In this document: positions 34,517-45,004 of the stretch, piece after piece
Numbering within the stretch: the first letter of the stretch is position 1
How the letters are laid out: each line of letters opens with the position of its first letter
Source of the DNA: Psychroflexus lacisalsi
Lineage (GTDB): Bacteria; Bacteroidota; Bacteroidia; Flavobacteriales; Flavobacteriaceae
Direction: 5' to 3'
Assembly (NCBI RefSeq): GCF_020164495.1
Contig: NZ_JAIQYZ010000003.1
Coordinates: 186,001-250,000, forward strand
DNA: 64,000 bases
Translations under genes and position numbers: made by a program
The notes under the pieces: generated by a model
Databases searched by the model: none
What the model was told of the DNA's origin: nothing
Seen by the model: the letters and a program-made list of their open reading frames with translations, nothing else

Positions 34517-35104
34517 CTAGTTTGTTAAAACTACCTGATGTTTTTCAATAATTTTCCTCAAATTAATAAGAGCGTATCTCATTCTGCCCAAAGCAGTATT
34601 GATGCTCACATCAGTTTTGAATGCTATTTCTTTAAAACTCATCTCTTTGAAAATTCTCATTTCTAAGACTTCAAGTTGATCTTGGGGCAGTTCTTTGATA
34701 AGAGCGTGTAAATCGACATCTATTTGATCTTTGATAATTTTACGTTCAGCGTTCATGTCACCATCTGTCATAAAATCTAGGATATCAAAGTCTCCTTTGC
34801 CCTCAAATTTTGGCATTCTATTGCTTTTTCTAAAATGATCAATAACGAGGTTGTGAGCAATTCTCATAACCCAAGGAAGAAATTTTCCCTCTTCGTTGTA
34901 CTTACCACGCTTTAGAGTCCTTATAACTTTTATGAAGGTATCCTGGAAAATATCTTCCGCAAGATCTTTATCATAGACTTTGGAAAATATAAACCCGAAG
35001 ATTTTTTGTTGATGTCTGTTGATTAAAATGGAAAGTGAGTTTTCATCACCTGAAATGTATTGCTTGACCAAATAAGCTTCTGAGGAGATCGAAGTTCTAT
35101 TCAT
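34517..35104 (-). CDS. ECF-type RNA polymerase sigma factor
   Basis: A 195-residue sigma factor. Region 2 covers about residues 25-95 (LAEDIFQDTFIKVIRTL, FLPWVMRIAHNLVIDHFR), and region 4 about 135-185 (LPQDQLEVLEMRIFKEMSFKEIAFKTDVS followed by ALGRMRYALINLRK). The HNLVIDHFRK motif resembles the widespread Bacteroidota RpoE-like group. Unlike the other ECF gene in the window it has an ATG start and no membrane partner. A 49-residue protein follows. It is divergent from uvrA, with about 210 bases between them. Confidence 0.93.
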   Translation of the reverse strand: MNRTSISSEAYLVKQYISGDENSLSILINRHQQKIFGFIFSKVYDKDLAEDIFQDTFIKVIRTLKRGKYNEEGKFLPWVMRIAHNLVIDHFRKSNRMPKFEGKGDFDILDFMTDGDMNAERKIIKDQIDVDLHALIKELPQDQLEVLEMRIFKEMSFKEIAFKTDVSINTALGRMRYALINLRKIIEKHQVVLTN

Positions 35105-35293
35105 AAATCTTTCACTTAAGTAAAACCAACTTCAAAAATCGGCTCTTGTTATTAATTTAGTTTAAGTAAAAGTGTTGTATAGGCTTCTTTTTATTTGGCT
35201 AATATATAAATATATGTTTACACACCTCATACCGTTAATAATTTTAACATATTATGAGTCAGTGTATAAGGCTTAATTGGGGGGACAAATCTT

Positions 35294-35301
35294 TATATTT
35301 G
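35294..35301 (+). promoter_or_regulatory. Bacteroidota -7 element for uvrA
   Basis: TATATTTG matches TAnnTTTG and lies 17 bases before the ATG at 35319. It falls within the longer open frame that begins at a TTG (35277), which argues that uvrA starts at 35319. Confidence 0.55.
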
Positions 35302-35318
35302 TGGTATTCCTACAATAT

Positions 35319-38111
35319 ATGAAACACACAGATTTAGATAAAATTGACCCTAAAGAATATATTATAATAAAGGGTGCAAAACTTCATAATTTAAAAAATA
35401 TTGATGTTGTCATTCCAAGAAATAAACTCGTAGTCATTACTGGACTTTCTGGTTCAGGAAAATCGAGTTTAGCCTTTGATACGCTATATGCTGAAGGTCA
35501 AAGACGTTATGTCGAAAGCCTTTCAGCCTACGCAAGGCAATTTTTGGGCCGTCTAGACAAGCCTAAGGTAGATTACATCAAAGGAATTGCTCCTGCTATA
35601 GCGATCGAACAAAAGGTGAATTCTACAAACCCAAGGTCAACAGTAGGAACATCAACAGAGATTTATGACTATCTGAAATTGCTCTATGCAAGAATTGGAA
35701 AAACTATTTCTCCAATTTCAGGAAAAGAAATAAAAAAGCATACGGTAACCGATGTTGTAGATTTCATAAAATCACAGGAAGAAAACAAAAAACTGCTTCT
35801 CCTCGCTCCTATAACCTTAGAAAACAAGCGTACTATTGAAGAAAAAATTAAAATTCTTCAGCAACAAGGATTTAGTAGAATCAAGGTTGATGATGAAGTT
35901 TTAAAAATAAGTGAAGCTCAGGAGCGAAAGATTCCTAAGAAAAGTCAACTTTCAATTGTTGTAGACAGGATAGTCGTAAAAGATGATGAAGACTTCTACA
36001 ACCGATTAGCGGATTCTATTCAGAATGCATTTTTTGAAGGGAAAGGAGAGCTCAATATTGAAGAAGTAGCCACAAATAAAATTACCAATTTCAACAATAA
36101 ATTCGAATTGGACGGTATTTTATTTACCGAGCCAAATGTGCATCTATTCAGTTTCAACAATCCGTTAGGAGCTTGCCCAAAGTGTGAAGGTTATGGAGAT
36201 ATTATCGACATTGATGAAGCTTTGGTTATTCCCAATACCGGATTGAGTGTTTATGAGGGAGCCATTGCTCCCTGGAGCGGCGACACCTTAGGTTGGTACA
36301 AGAAAGAATTTGTAAAAAATGCGCACAAGTTTGATTTCCCTGTACACAAACCTTATTTCGAACTAACCGATGACGAAAAAAATGTCATCTGGAACGGAAA
36401 TCAATATGTCACCGGAGTTAATGAATTTTTTGAAGCTGTAAAATCAAAAGCTTATAAAATTCAGAATAGAGTTTTATTATCCAGATATCGTGGGAGAACA
36501 AGATGTCCGGAATGCAAAGGTCGCAGATTGAAAAAAGAAGCCACCTATGTGAAAATCAATGACATTGATATCACTCAGCTTGTGGATTTACCGATTGATG
36601 AAGTTAGCTCATTTTTTCAAAAATTAAAGCTGAATGAACACGATGAAAAAATCGGAAAACGATTATTGAAGGAAGTCAATAGTAGACTTAAATTCTTGAT
36701 GGATGTCGGTTTAACTTACCTTACTTTAAATAGAAAATCCAATTCTCTCTCGGGCGGAGAATCACAGCGAATCAATTTGGCAACATCACTGGGCAGTAGC
36801 CTTGTGGGTTCAATGTATATTTTAGACGAACCTTCTATTGGTTTGCATTCTAAAGATAACGAAAGGCTGATTGAAGTTTTGAAAGATCTTCGTGATTTAG
36901 GAAACACAGTAATTGTAGTAGAACATGATGAAGACATCATGAAAGCTGCAGATTACATTATCGATATTGGTCCAGAAGCAGGAACTCATGGTGGAGATCT
37001 TGTAGCTGAAGGGACATATAAACAAATCCTGAAGGCAAACTCACTAACTTCAAAATACCTGAACGGTAAGATGGAAATTGAAGTTCCTAAAGAAAGAAGG
37101 ACATCCAAATCCTATATTGAACTGAAAGGTGCACGCGAGAATAATTTAAAAAATGTTTCTGTAAAAGTGCCTTTAGATAGTTTCGTAGCCATCACAGGAG
37201 TTTCAGGTAGTGGAAAAAGCACTCTTGTCAAAAAGATTCTCTACCCGGCTATGATAAAGCATAATGGAGGCTATGGAACCAAAGCTGGCCAATTTGATGG
37301 CATTGAAGGGAACTTCAAGCACATCAAGCATATTGAGTATGTGGATCAAAATCCAATTGGGAGGTCTTCGAGGTCCAATCCTGTAACCTACATCAAAGCC
37401 TACGATGATATTCGAAATCTATTTGCTAAACAAAAGCTTTCTAAAATAAGAAATTTCAAGCCCAAGCATTTTAGTTTCAATGTGGAAGGGGGACGATGCG
37501 ACACATGCGAAGGTGAGGGTGAAGTGACTATCGAAATGCAGTTTATGGCAGATGTTCACCTCGAATGTGAAGCTTGTAAAGGTAAACGTTTTAAGCAGCA
37601 AGTTTTGGATGTTGAATTTGAAGGCAAAAACATCGACAACATCTTATCCATGACAATAGATGATGCGATGGAGTTCTTTTCTTCCCACAACGAAACCAAG
37701 ATCTCTAATAAACTTGAAGCCTTACAAAGCGTTGGTCTTGGTTATGTTACTTTAGGTCAAAGCTCTTCTACCCTATCTGGTGGTGAAGCGCAACGTATCA
37801 AGTTAGCTTCTTTTTTAACCAAAGGAAAAAACGCTGATAAAACTTTGTTCATTTTTGATGAACCCACAACCGGACTTCACTTTCACGACATCAGTAAATT
37901 ATTGAAATCCTTTGAAGCTTTAATTGAGAATGGTCATAGCGTAATCGTGATTGAACACAACATCGACTTGATCAAATGTGCCGATCATGTCATCGATTTA
38001 GGTCCTGGCGGAGGAATTAATGGCGGACAGCTCATAGCTGAAGGTACTCCTGAAGAAGTAGCTAAAGTCAAAACTTCTTTTACTGGGCAGTATTTAAAAA
38101 CTAAGGTATAA
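35319..38111 (+). CDS. uvrA: Excinuclease ABC subunit A
   Basis: A 930-residue damage-recognition ATPase of nucleotide excision repair. It has two ABC modules: Walker [10 protein letters not shown] (about residue 42) and [10 protein letters not shown] (about 627), signatures LSGGESQRI (about 477) and [12 protein letters not shown] (about 820), and Walker B segments FDEPTTGLH and LDEPSIGLH. Zinc-binding cysteine pairs are visible at ACPKCEGYG and CPECKGR in the first half, and CDTCEGEG and CEACKG in the second. The ATG at 35319 is chosen because homology starts with MKHTDLD and a -7 element lies just upstream. Confidence 0.97.
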   Translation: MKHTDLDKIDPKEYIIIKGAKLHNLKNIDVVIPRNKLVVITGLSGSGKSSLAFDTLYAEGQRRYVESLSAYARQFLGRLDKPKVDYIKGIAPAIAIEQKVNSTNPRSTVGTSTEIYDYLKLLYARIGKTISPISGKEIKKHTVTDVVDFIKSQEENKKLLLLAPITLENKRTIEEKIKILQQQGFSRIKVDDEVLKISEAQERKIPKKSQLSIVVDRIVVKDDEDFYNRLADSIQNAFFEGKGELNIEEVATNKITNFNNKFELDGILFTEPNVHLFSFNNPLGACPKCEGYGDIIDIDEALVIPNTGLSVYEGAIAPWSGDTLGWYKKEFVKNAHKFDFPVHKPYFELTDDEKNVIWNGNQYVTGVNEFFEAVKSKAYKIQNRVLLSRYRGRTRCPECKGRRLKKEATYVKINDIDITQLVDLPIDEVSSFFQKLKLNEHDEKIGKRLLKEVNSRLKFLMDVGLTYLTLNRKSNSLSGGESQRINLATSLGSSLVGSMYILDEPSIGLHSKDNERLIEVLKDLRDLGNTVIVVEHDEDIMKAADYIIDIGPEAGTHGGDLVAEGTYKQILKANSLTSKYLNGKMEIEVPKERRTSKSYIELKGARENNLKNVSVKVPLDSFVAITGVSGSGKSTLVKKILYPAMIKHNGGYGTKAGQFDGIEGNFKHIKHIEYVDQNPIGRSSRSNPVTYIKAYDDIRNLFAKQKLSKIRNFKPKHFSFNVEGGRCDTCEGEGEVTIEMQFMADVHLECEACKGKRFKQQVLDVEFEGKNIDNILSMTIDDAMEFFSSHNETKISNKLEALQSVGLGYVTLGQSSSTLSGGEAQRIKLASFLTKGKNADKTLFIFDEPTTGLHFHDISKLLKSFEALIENGHSVIVIEHNIDLIKCADHVIDLGPGGGINGGQLIAEGTPEEVAKVKTSFTGQYLKTKV

Positions 38112-38216
38112 TAGTTTAAGGATAAAAACTTTCTACCGACTCCATGTATATAGTATCATTCGTTTTGTTTCAAAACAGTTTTGATTGGTTAGTTGTGAAC
38201 TCATCAGTTATAGATA

Positions 38217-39683
38217 CTAAAGAGTTTTGTTTTTAATAACTTTAAAGTAAAGCTTTGTCAAGTCTTTAGACAAGTCTCCTTTCAAACTAATGATAAAATA
38301 CAGACCGCTGATCAATATTGATTTCAGAGTGATATTAAGAAGTGGTAAATCAGTCGAAAACTCCCAAAAATAAAAGCCCATCGTTAAAGCAGTAATTACT
38401 GAAAATATATACAAACTTTTTACATTGAAGGGATGAATTCCGAAAGTGAGTCTTACAAACAAAAGCTTGAAGATATTGTAAGTCAGAAATGAGATAAACG
38501 TGGCGTAGGCGGCGCCATAAATTCCATAAATGGGAATTAACCAAAGGTTAAGCAGGAAGGCAACTCCTACAAGAACGACTCCGGCAATAAGTACAGTTTT
38601 GTAATATTTGGAATTGAAAATAATACTGTTGTTATTTCCCAAAATATTATCCGTCAGTTTTACCAGACTGATCAAAAATACAATACTCACTCCTACCCTG
38701 TATTCCTCTGGAATAATTTCATAAAGTTGGTTGACGTTGGTAATTATGAGCGTAAACACAAAACCACTGATCACAAATAATGTATTAGAACTCCTTACAT
38801 AAAGATCTTTCAACAAATCGTTTTCTCCAAAATTGAGATATTTAGCCGTAATAGGATTGGTGATTTGATGCATAGCTTTAGAGGGTACGGCAATGACTGT
38901 TGCAATGTAAATGGCAATGCCATAAATAGAAACATTTTCTATCGGCATAAAATACTCTATCATCACCTTGTCCAAATCAAACAAGGCCACTGCTACCGTT
39001 CCTGCAATAAAGATAAGCAGAGAATAATTCAGTAAATCCTTCAGTCTTGGCGGGAGTTGAAAACTAAATCGCGGTCTATATAATTTTATCGCATAACCCA
39101 GCATCACCACTGTTCTTAATACAAAAACACCAATTAAAAGATAAATGAATAAGTGAACACTAATAAATTCAGCATAGAGCATAAGTAATAAGAGAGTTAT
39201 AGCAAGTCTGTGAAAAACTTCCCGCATAAGAGTTCCAAAAACGCTTTTGTAGTGAACTTTTGCCCATGCAAAAAAGACTTCGAAATAGGCGGTAGTCATT
39301 GCGATGACGAAAATTCCCCAAACATAAGGTTGTACCAAGTCGTTTTCCCCTTCAAAATAACTTAAAAGAGAATCATAGAAGATATAACCAAGGATTCCGA
39401 TGAACAAACCTAGTAATAGTGGGAGAAGCAAGGCGAAATTAAGGAGCTTGTCTGTATCGAGTTTGCTAGTGAAACTGGTGTAAAATTTTACGATGGTATT
39501 ATGGACCCCCAGCGCCATAAATGGCCAGAATAAATTCCCCGCGGACAACAGAAAAGCGACTAATCCATAATATTCTGCAGTCAGGAATTTGGGATATAAA
39601 ATCAAAACATTAAGCGCGCCAATTCCAAATCCCACATAGGTGGAAATAAGATTGTTTAAAGATTGCTTGGCGACGATTCCCAT
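38217..39683 (-). CDS. Polysaccharide/lipid-linked sugar flippase (MATE-like, Wzx type)
   Basis: A 488-residue integral membrane protein with about 12-14 predicted helices and an N-terminal AKQSLNNLISTYVGFGIGALN typical of polysaccharide biosynthesis exporters. Wzx-like proteins flip undecaprenyl-linked saccharides across the inner membrane. It is the last gene of an operon with a glycosyltransferase and a YfhO-like protein (gaps of 4 and 3 bases), which points to export or decoration of a surface glycan. Substrate specificity cannot be predicted. Confidence 0.9.
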   Translation of the reverse strand: MGIVAKQSLNNLISTYVGFGIGALNVLILYPKFLTAEYYGLVAFLLSAGNLFWPFMALGVHNTIVKFYTSFTSKLDTDKLLNFALLLPLLLGLFIGILGYIFYDSLLSYFEGENDLVQPYVWGIFVIAMTTAYFEVFFAWAKVHYKSVFGTLMREVFHRLAITLLLLMLYAEFISVHLFIYLLIGVFVLRTVVMLGYAIKLYRPRFSFQLPPRLKDLLNYSLLIFIAGTVAVALFDLDKVMIEYFMPIENVSIYGIAIYIATVIAVPSKAMHQITNPITAKYLNFGENDLLKDLYVRSSNTLFVISGFVFTLIITNVNQLYEIIPEEYRVGVSIVFLISLVKLTDNILGNNNSIIFNSKYYKTVLIAGVVLVGVAFLLNLWLIPIYGIYGAAYATFISFLTYNIFKLLFVRLTFGIHPFNVKSLYIFSVITALTMGFYFWEFSTDLPLLNITLKSILISGLYFIISLKGDLSKDLTKLYFKVIKNKTL

Positions 39684-39687
39684 TGAA

Positions 39688-40959
39688 TTATTCGATAAGT
39701 TGCGCTAATTTTTTGGTCAAATTTTTACGACTAAATTGTTCTATATGTTTAGTGTTGGCTTTTAATTTTCCATTTAAATAAGCCTTGAAAGACTTTTCAA
39801 TGTAAGACTTTAAAGGAGCTTTCTCACTGTAGGTAAAACATTCTCCAGAACTGGTTTCTGAAATGATTTGTGCCACATCCCACCCTTCTGGACCAATGGC
39901 TAAAATAGGTCGCCTGGAAGCTAAATACTCAAATATTTTACCTGGAATAATGCCTCTGGTCTCGGGTTTATCAATTTCAATAAGAAGGAGCATTTGAGAA
40001 CTTTTCTGGCTTTCCACAGCGTCTTTGTGATTCAAATACCCCACGACACTTATAAAATTCTTTAAACCAAATTCATAGGCAGAATGAAGAACGCTTTCAC
40101 TGATTTTACCAATAAGTTTGAGTTCGAAAAAATCCTTAAAAACGAGGCTTTCATCTATCAATTCAGCCAAAACTTCCCAAAGTACCTTCGGATTTCTTTC
40201 ATTGAGTAACGAGCCAATATGTGAGATTGTAAAGTTCTCGCTTAATTCTGCATCTACCGACATTTCCTCAAAGCCATTGGTGATGACTTCAATAGGCGTT
40301 TTGGTTTTTTGCTCAAACTCAGCCTTAGTCTGGAAACTTGTAGTAATCAATTGATCTGCGGAATTTAGTACGTCGCTTTCTAAACCGAGATGTTTTTGCT
40401 TAGACTTTTCTGTAAGTTTTAAAGCGGAATGGTAACCAATCGTCGTCCAGGGATCCCTAAAGTCTGCAATCCATTGGAGCTCTGGATGAATCTCCTTCAA
40501 TCTCAAACCAATAATATGCAGGCTATGTGGCGGACCTGTAGTGATGATAGTTTCGATCTCCTGATTTTGAATATACTCTTTCAAAAATGAGACTGAAGGT
40601 TTTACCCAAAGCACTCTGGCGTCTGGAATAAAAAAATTACCTCTTACATAAAGCATCAATCGCTCTTTCCAGGATTGTTTTTTCTTGGATTTGATGATGC
40701 CACTGCTAATGGTTTTTGAATCTGATTTCGACAAAACTTCTGCAAGTGCATAAGGTTCAAAAATGGCTTTTTCGATCACTTTCACTTCGGGACTTGCATC
40801 CAGAGAAGAATCGATAATAGGGTAACTTGGATTTTGAGGTTTGTAAACGACAGGCTGAATACCAAACTTTGGCAGATATTTAGAAAATTTCAGCCAGCGC
40901 TGCACTCCAGGACCTCCGGCAGGTGGCCAGTAGTAAGTAATAATTAAAACCTTTTTCAT
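39688..40959 (-). CDS. GT4-like glycosyltransferase
   Basis: A 423-residue GT-B fold enzyme. The N-terminal VLIITYYWPPAGGPGVQRWLKFSKYL is a typical glycosyltransferase family 4 start, and the C-terminal domain has a donor-binding region with an ExxE-like FEYLASRRPILAIGPEG loop. It presumably transfers a sugar from a nucleotide donor to a lipid-linked or surface glycan acceptor in the cytosol. It lies three bases after the YfhO-like gene and four bases before the flippase, so the three are one transcription unit. Confidence 0.9.
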   Translation of the reverse strand: MKKVLIITYYWPPAGGPGVQRWLKFSKYLPKFGIQPVVYKPQNPSYPIIDSSLDASPEVKVIEKAIFEPYALAEVLSKSDSKTISSGIIKSKKKQSWKERLMLYVRGNFFIPDARVLWVKPSVSFLKEYIQNQEIETIITTGPPHSLHIIGLRLKEIHPELQWIADFRDPWTTIGYHSALKLTEKSKQKHLGLESDVLNSADQLITTSFQTKAEFEQKTKTPIEVITNGFEEMSVDAELSENFTISHIGSLLNERNPKVLWEVLAELIDESLVFKDFFELKLIGKISESVLHSAYEFGLKNFISVVGYLNHKDAVESQKSSQMLLLIEIDKPETRGIIPGKIFEYLASRRPILAIGPEGWDVAQIISETSSGECFTYSEKAPLKSYIEKSFKAYLNGKLKANTKHIEQFSRKNLTKKLAQLIE

Positions 40960-40962
40960 CTT

Positions 40963-43383
40963 CTAAATTTGCTTTCGCTTTATGGTATAACGCAATCCTC
41001 CTAGGATGATTAATATTAATATTATAAAACTAGCTAAAGTTATTTTGCCACCATAACTCACAACTTCTGGCTCAAATGAAAATTTTACTTGATGATTACC
41101 TGCGGGTAGTTCCATTGCTCTTAAGACATAATTAGCTCTAAAATGAGTGGCCTCTTTTCCGTCAATATTGATCTTCCAGCCTTCAGGGTAATAAAGCTCA
41201 GAAAATAAAGCAAGGCTTTCATTTTCAGAATCATAAGTGTATATTAATTCATTTTCCTTGTAAGAAGTTAATTCAATTTGGTCTGAAAAACTGACATCAT
41301 AGGTTTTGTCTGAATAGTCAAATTGATTGTTTTCAACAATCGCTGTTGTATTTGGATTAATCGTATCCAGTGCTAAAATCGCTTCATTGGCATTATCGAC
41401 AGTGATCAATTCATTCACAAACCAGACATTGCCCAGATGGTCAGGGTTTTCCTGAGGAGTGGGTTGGCCTTCATTATCAAAGATGAAGTACTTCACATTG
41501 AGCATATTCAATATGCTTTGCTTGCCTTCGTATATATAAAAGTCGAATAACTCCTGAATTCTTCCTGGCTTTGCGGCATGGTAACCTCCAATAGAATTGT
41601 GGAAATAAGAGGCTCTTGCGGAGTTAAGTGGATTGGAGGTTAAATCATAAACTCTGAAATGGGATTTATCTTTTTGAATTTCAAGATCAGCCTGAGTGGC
41701 TTGAAAAGGGCGTTCCATCACAGAAGCCGCTACAAAATCATCTTCGTTCACGTAGCGAGTATTCACTCCAATCAAATCAACCAAGATGAAAATCCCAATA
41801 AGTCCAAGAAACAAAGGCTTTTTGAGCTTTTCTTTCAAGTATAAATAAATAGCCCCTGCTATGAGCAGCACAAACACCAAGGATCGAATGGTATCTGCAT
41901 TGAACATGGCTTTTCGGTCTTCCTTAAGCGCTCGAACAAATTTAGCTCCGTAATTTTCTAAGAATACGGAATCACTCGAACCGCTAAAATCAAAAAGAAC
42001 AGATTTGAGAAGCAAAAATAAAACACTTAATCCTCCTAAAACAATAGTCGATTTTTTTAATGCTTTCAGTTTCTTCTGATTTGTAATTTTATCACTTACA
42101 AGTTTTGAAAGTCCTAGTATAGCCAGAATTGGAAGGCAAAATTCGATAATGACCTGGATGGACGACACCGCTCTAAACTTATCGTAGAAAGGAATAAAGT
42201 CAACAAAAAACTTAGTCAGAAGCGAAAAATTATCACCCCAGGAAAGTAGTAAAGCCAAAATTGAACCCGCAACCAACCACCACTTTTTCTTACCTTTTGT
42301 GAGAAATAAAGCGAAGACGAAAAGAAAAATAACGCTTGCACCAATATATGCAGGAGCACCAATAAAGGTTTGATCGCCCCAATAGGTGGGTAGGTTTTTA
42401 CTGAAATCTAAGGCTTGAGCTGGTGAGGCTCCCATTTGGATGAGTTCGCCATAGACTTCAGAATCCTTACCAAGCGATTCACTGCTGGAACCTCCCATAA
42501 ATCTTGGGATAAACAAGTTGAAGGTTTCTAAAATACCGTAAGAATACTCGGTGATGTAATCGTAATCCAAACCAGATTTTACCTTTTCTGTTCCGTTAGA
42601 TTCGATGGTAAGTCCGGTATCACCTCTGGTGCTATAGTCAGCGTATTCCTGGGTAGCGAGAAGGTTTGTAATATTAAGTAAAACCGCTAAAATAATTGCT
42701 GGTAAAAAGCTTAGAGACGCTTTCAAAAATGGCTTTAAGGTTTTTTGCTGGTAAGCATGAACTGCGTTGACAATCACAATTACAACACAGAGCAACATGA
42801 GATAGTAGGTCATCTGGAAGTGATTGGCCATCAGTTCAAAAGCAAGACCGACACAGAACAAGACATTCCCCCAAAATAGTTTCTGTCTATAAACCAGTAC
42901 CATTCCAGAAACTACAATCGGAAAATACGCAATCGCATGCGCTTTGGCGTTATGGCCAACGCCAAGAATGATAATCAGGTAAGTGGAAAATCCAAAAGCC
43001 AAAGCGCCAAGAAAGGCTAATTTGTAATCGACTTTAAAGCATAAAAACAAAATATACATCCCGATAAAATATAAGAACAAATAGTCGGCGGGCCTCGGCA
43101 GGAATCTAAGCTGACGGTCTATTTCTTTGATAAAATTATAAGGGTAATTCGCTCCGAGTTGATAGGTTGGCATTCCTCCAAAAGCAGAATTGGTCCAATA
43201 AGGCTCCTCACCCTCACTAGCTCTAAAATCATTTTGAGCTTTGGCCATTCCTGTATATTGAACAATATCGCTTTGGAATATTGTTTTCCCTTTTAATACA
43301 GGGTAGAAAAAGGCCAGTGAGGCAACGATGAATAGGAACAAGACGACAACATGCTTCCAGGACTTAATAAATATGGACTTCAT
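40963..43383 (-). CDS. YfhO family membrane protein
   Basis: An 806-residue protein with about 11-13 membrane helices and a large loop after them. It opens FIKSWKHVVVLFLFIVASLAFFYPVLKGK, then has the family's SDIVQYTGMAKAQNDFRASEGEEPYWTNSAFGG region with aspartate and arginine residues typical of GT-C/PMT-like enzymes. The C-terminal part before the last helix is a beta-rich extracytoplasmic domain (LFSELYYPEGWKINIDGKE). YfhO proteins are linked to glycosylation of lipoteichoic acid in Bacillus; in Bacteroidota the acceptor is not known. The context with a glycosyltransferase and flippase supports a glycan role. Confidence 0.9.
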   Translation of the reverse strand: MKSIFIKSWKHVVVLFLFIVASLAFFYPVLKGKTIFQSDIVQYTGMAKAQNDFRASEGEEPYWTNSAFGGMPTYQLGANYPYNFIKEIDRQLRFLPRPADYLFLYFIGMYILFLCFKVDYKLAFLGALAFGFSTYLIIILGVGHNAKAHAIAYFPIVVSGMVLVYRQKLFWGNVLFCVGLAFELMANHFQMTYYLMLLCVVIVIVNAVHAYQQKTLKPFLKASLSFLPAIILAVLLNITNLLATQEYADYSTRGDTGLTIESNGTEKVKSGLDYDYITEYSYGILETFNLFIPRFMGGSSSESLGKDSEVYGELIQMGASPAQALDFSKNLPTYWGDQTFIGAPAYIGASVIFLFVFALFLTKGKKKWWLVAGSILALLLSWGDNFSLLTKFFVDFIPFYDKFRAVSSIQVIIEFCLPILAILGLSKLVSDKITNQKKLKALKKSTIVLGGLSVLFLLLKSVLFDFSGSSDSVFLENYGAKFVRALKEDRKAMFNADTIRSLVFVLLIAGAIYLYLKEKLKKPLFLGLIGIFILVDLIGVNTRYVNEDDFVAASVMERPFQATQADLEIQKDKSHFRVYDLTSNPLNSARASYFHNSIGGYHAAKPGRIQELFDFYIYEGKQSILNMLNVKYFIFDNEGQPTPQENPDHLGNVWFVNELITVDNANEAILALDTINPNTTAIVENNQFDYSDKTYDVSFSDQIELTSYKENELIYTYDSENESLALFSELYYPEGWKINIDGKEATHFRANYVLRAMELPAGNHQVKFSFEPEVVSYGGKITLASFIILILIILGGLRYTIKRKQI

Positions 43384-43413
43384 TGGTGAATTTTAATTTG
43401 AAAAAAGTGAAAG

Positions 43414-43659
43414 TTACTCAATTTCTTCATAATCTATATACTCCCCAACTTTACCATCCTTGGATTTTCTGTTGAAGGTTTTCTTAGATTTTCTGGTATC
43501 TTTCTTTGTTTCAGGTTGGTGAGGATTGAATTGATTTTCCATATTCTTTTGGACCTTTTTAAAAATATACTTCAGCAACAAAGGACCAAGATATCTTGCC
43601 AACAATTTGACGGCGAAGTAAACTAAAAGAATAATTAATAATGTCTTGAGAAATACCAT
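43414..43659 (-). CDS. DUF4834 family small membrane protein
   Basis: An 81-residue protein with one N-terminal membrane helix (LKTLLIILLVYFAVKLLARYL), followed by a highly basic and acidic cytosolic tail (TRKSKKTFNRKSKDGKVGEYIDYEEIE). The DUF4834 family is restricted largely to Bacteroidota and has no known function. It is the first gene of the operon that continues 30 bases later with the YfhO-like gene, so its role may lie in the same surface-glycan process. The -7 element at 43677-43684 drives it. Confidence 0.85.
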   Translation of the reverse strand: MVFLKTLLIILLVYFAVKLLARYLGPLLLKYIFKKVQKNMENQFNPHQPETKKDTRKSKKTFNRKSKDGKVGEYIDYEEIE

Positions 43660-43676
43660 AAAAACAATTTAATTTT

Positions 43677-43684
43677 CAAAAATA
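43677..43684 (-). promoter_or_regulatory. Bacteroidota -7 element for the DUF4834-YfhO-GT4-flippase operon
   Basis: On the minus strand this reads TATTTTTG (TAnnTTTG), 17 bases before the ATG at 43659. A minus-strand TTTG (CAAA at 43699-43702) lies closer than the usual 19-base spacing. Confidence 0.5.
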
Positions 43685-43736
43685 CCAATACTTTATAGCA
43701 AAGCAGTATTCAGGCTAAAAAAATCGGATTTTAATT

Positions 43737-43744
43737 TATATTTG
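43737..43744 (+). promoter_or_regulatory. Bacteroidota -7 element for the outer-membrane transporter-like gene
   Basis: TATATTTG matches TAnnTTTG and lies 17 bases before the ATG at 43762. It is divergent from the operon promoter about 53 bases to the left. Confidence 0.5.
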
Positions 43745-43761
43745 AATCTCAAACCTTAGTT

Positions 43762-44748
43762 ATGAAACTCAGACTTATTGGCTTGTTTTTATTAGCAAGC
43801 TACACTATACAAGCCCAGTACACAGATATGATCAATTCCAACAGACCTGGCGAATCTTTTGGAGCTTACAGCGTAGGCACGAATGTTTTGCAGTTTGAAA
43901 CCGGACTGGCTTACGGAGAAGACAATCACGTGTTTTCACTTATTCCAGACCGCTCGCAAGTCGATTACCAGTACCAGGTGAGATACGGTTTGTTTATGGA
44001 ACAACTAGAACTGATTCTAGACGGAACCTTTGTCAACTCAGAAGAAACCTTATTGAGAGGTGGAAGTCAAACTACAAGTAATTTTAGCAATTTTCGTTCA
44101 AATACACTAGGTGCCAAGTATCTGATTTACGACCCATTTATCAAAAGAGAAAAAGATGGCCCTAACCTCTACAGCTGGAAGAAAAATAACCGTCCCCAAT
44201 GGAGTGATTTAATTCCTGCCGTTTCAGTGTATGCCGGAGTCAACTTACTATTTGGCGAGAATCCATTCAAGTTTTCTGGCGAACCCAATGTCTCTCCTAA
44301 AGCTGCCATTATCACACAAAATAATTTCGGCGGTGGCAAATGGGTGCTGGTGTCCAACTTCATTGTCGATAAACCTACAACAGACTTTCCCACTTACGCA
44401 GGAATTTTTACACTCACGCATTCCATTTATGCCAGAACTGGAATTTTTGCTGAATTCCAAACCTATATAAGCGACTACTACAGTGATGAGATTGTGAGAG
44501 GTGGTGTTGCCTTTCTTGTGAATGAAAATTTGCAGGTGGATGTTTCTGGCTTAGTTAATTTTAAAGATTCTCCAGAGCGATGGAGAGCTGGCATCGGTGT
44601 TTCGTATAGAATAGATATGCATGATACTGATCAATACCTTTTTGAAGATGACAATGAAAGAGATCTATTTCTCGAAGAGCAGGAAAGACGCAAAAAGGAA
44701 AGACAGCGCATGAGAAGACGTGAACAAATCGATGGCAGACAACAATAA
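43762..44748 (+). CDS. Outer-membrane transporter-like beta-barrel (phenol MetA-type family)
   Basis: A 328-residue protein with a signal peptide (RLIGLFLLASYTIQAQ) and a run of beta-strand segments typical of the MetA-pathway-of-phenol-degradation or general 'transporter' barrel family (SNRPGESFGAYSVGTNVLQFETGLAYG, YRIDMHDTD). The last about 35 residues are highly charged (EEQERRKKERQRMRRREQ), and no C-terminal phenylalanine is present, which is unusual for a barrel of this type. The function is unknown; such proteins often act as hydrophobic-compound porins. It has its own -7 element. Confidence 0.75.
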   Translation: MKLRLIGLFLLASYTIQAQYTDMINSNRPGESFGAYSVGTNVLQFETGLAYGEDNHVFSLIPDRSQVDYQYQVRYGLFMEQLELILDGTFVNSEETLLRGGSQTTSNFSNFRSNTLGAKYLIYDPFIKREKDGPNLYSWKKNNRPQWSDLIPAVSVYAGVNLLFGENPFKFSGEPNVSPKAAIITQNNFGGGKWVLVSNFIVDKPTTDFPTYAGIFTLTHSIYARTGIFAEFQTYISDYYSDEIVRGGVAFLVNENLQVDVSGLVNFKDSPERWRAGIGVSYRIDMHDTDQYLFEDDNERDLFLEEQERRKKERQRMRRREQIDGRQQ

Positions 44749-44952
44749 ATTTGGGTGATTTATTTTTTAGAATATTCTTGAATAAATAAAAAATATTTTT
44801 CTTCTGATTTTGTCACGAAGTGGCTTAATGAAATTAGATAATCAGCTTTCTGTTTTAAGTTAGCTTAATGTAACGTCTGGGGGTGATAAGATTTCGCTGA
44901 AGGAATAATGTCATTTAAAATATTTTAAAAATCAAAAATTTAACTTTTAAAA

Positions 44953-44984
44953 ATAACCGAAAAAGCTTAAGCCAATTCGGTTAT
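44953..44984 (-). terminator. Intrinsic terminator after the DUF6705 locus
   Basis: A 9-bp perfect stem ataaccgaa (44953-44961) with ttcggttat (44976-44984) around a 14-base loop. It is followed on the minus strand by a run of T residues (AAAA on the plus strand at the left). It lies just beyond the minus-strand stop at 45005. Confidence 0.65.
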
Positions 44985-45004
44985 CAGTAAAATTAAAACT
45001 TCAT

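Noticed and set aside
38160-38200. A small TCAAAAC-GTTTTGA palindrome downstream of uvrA as terminator
   Set aside because: Short AT-rich arms with a one-base loop; not convincing as a terminator.
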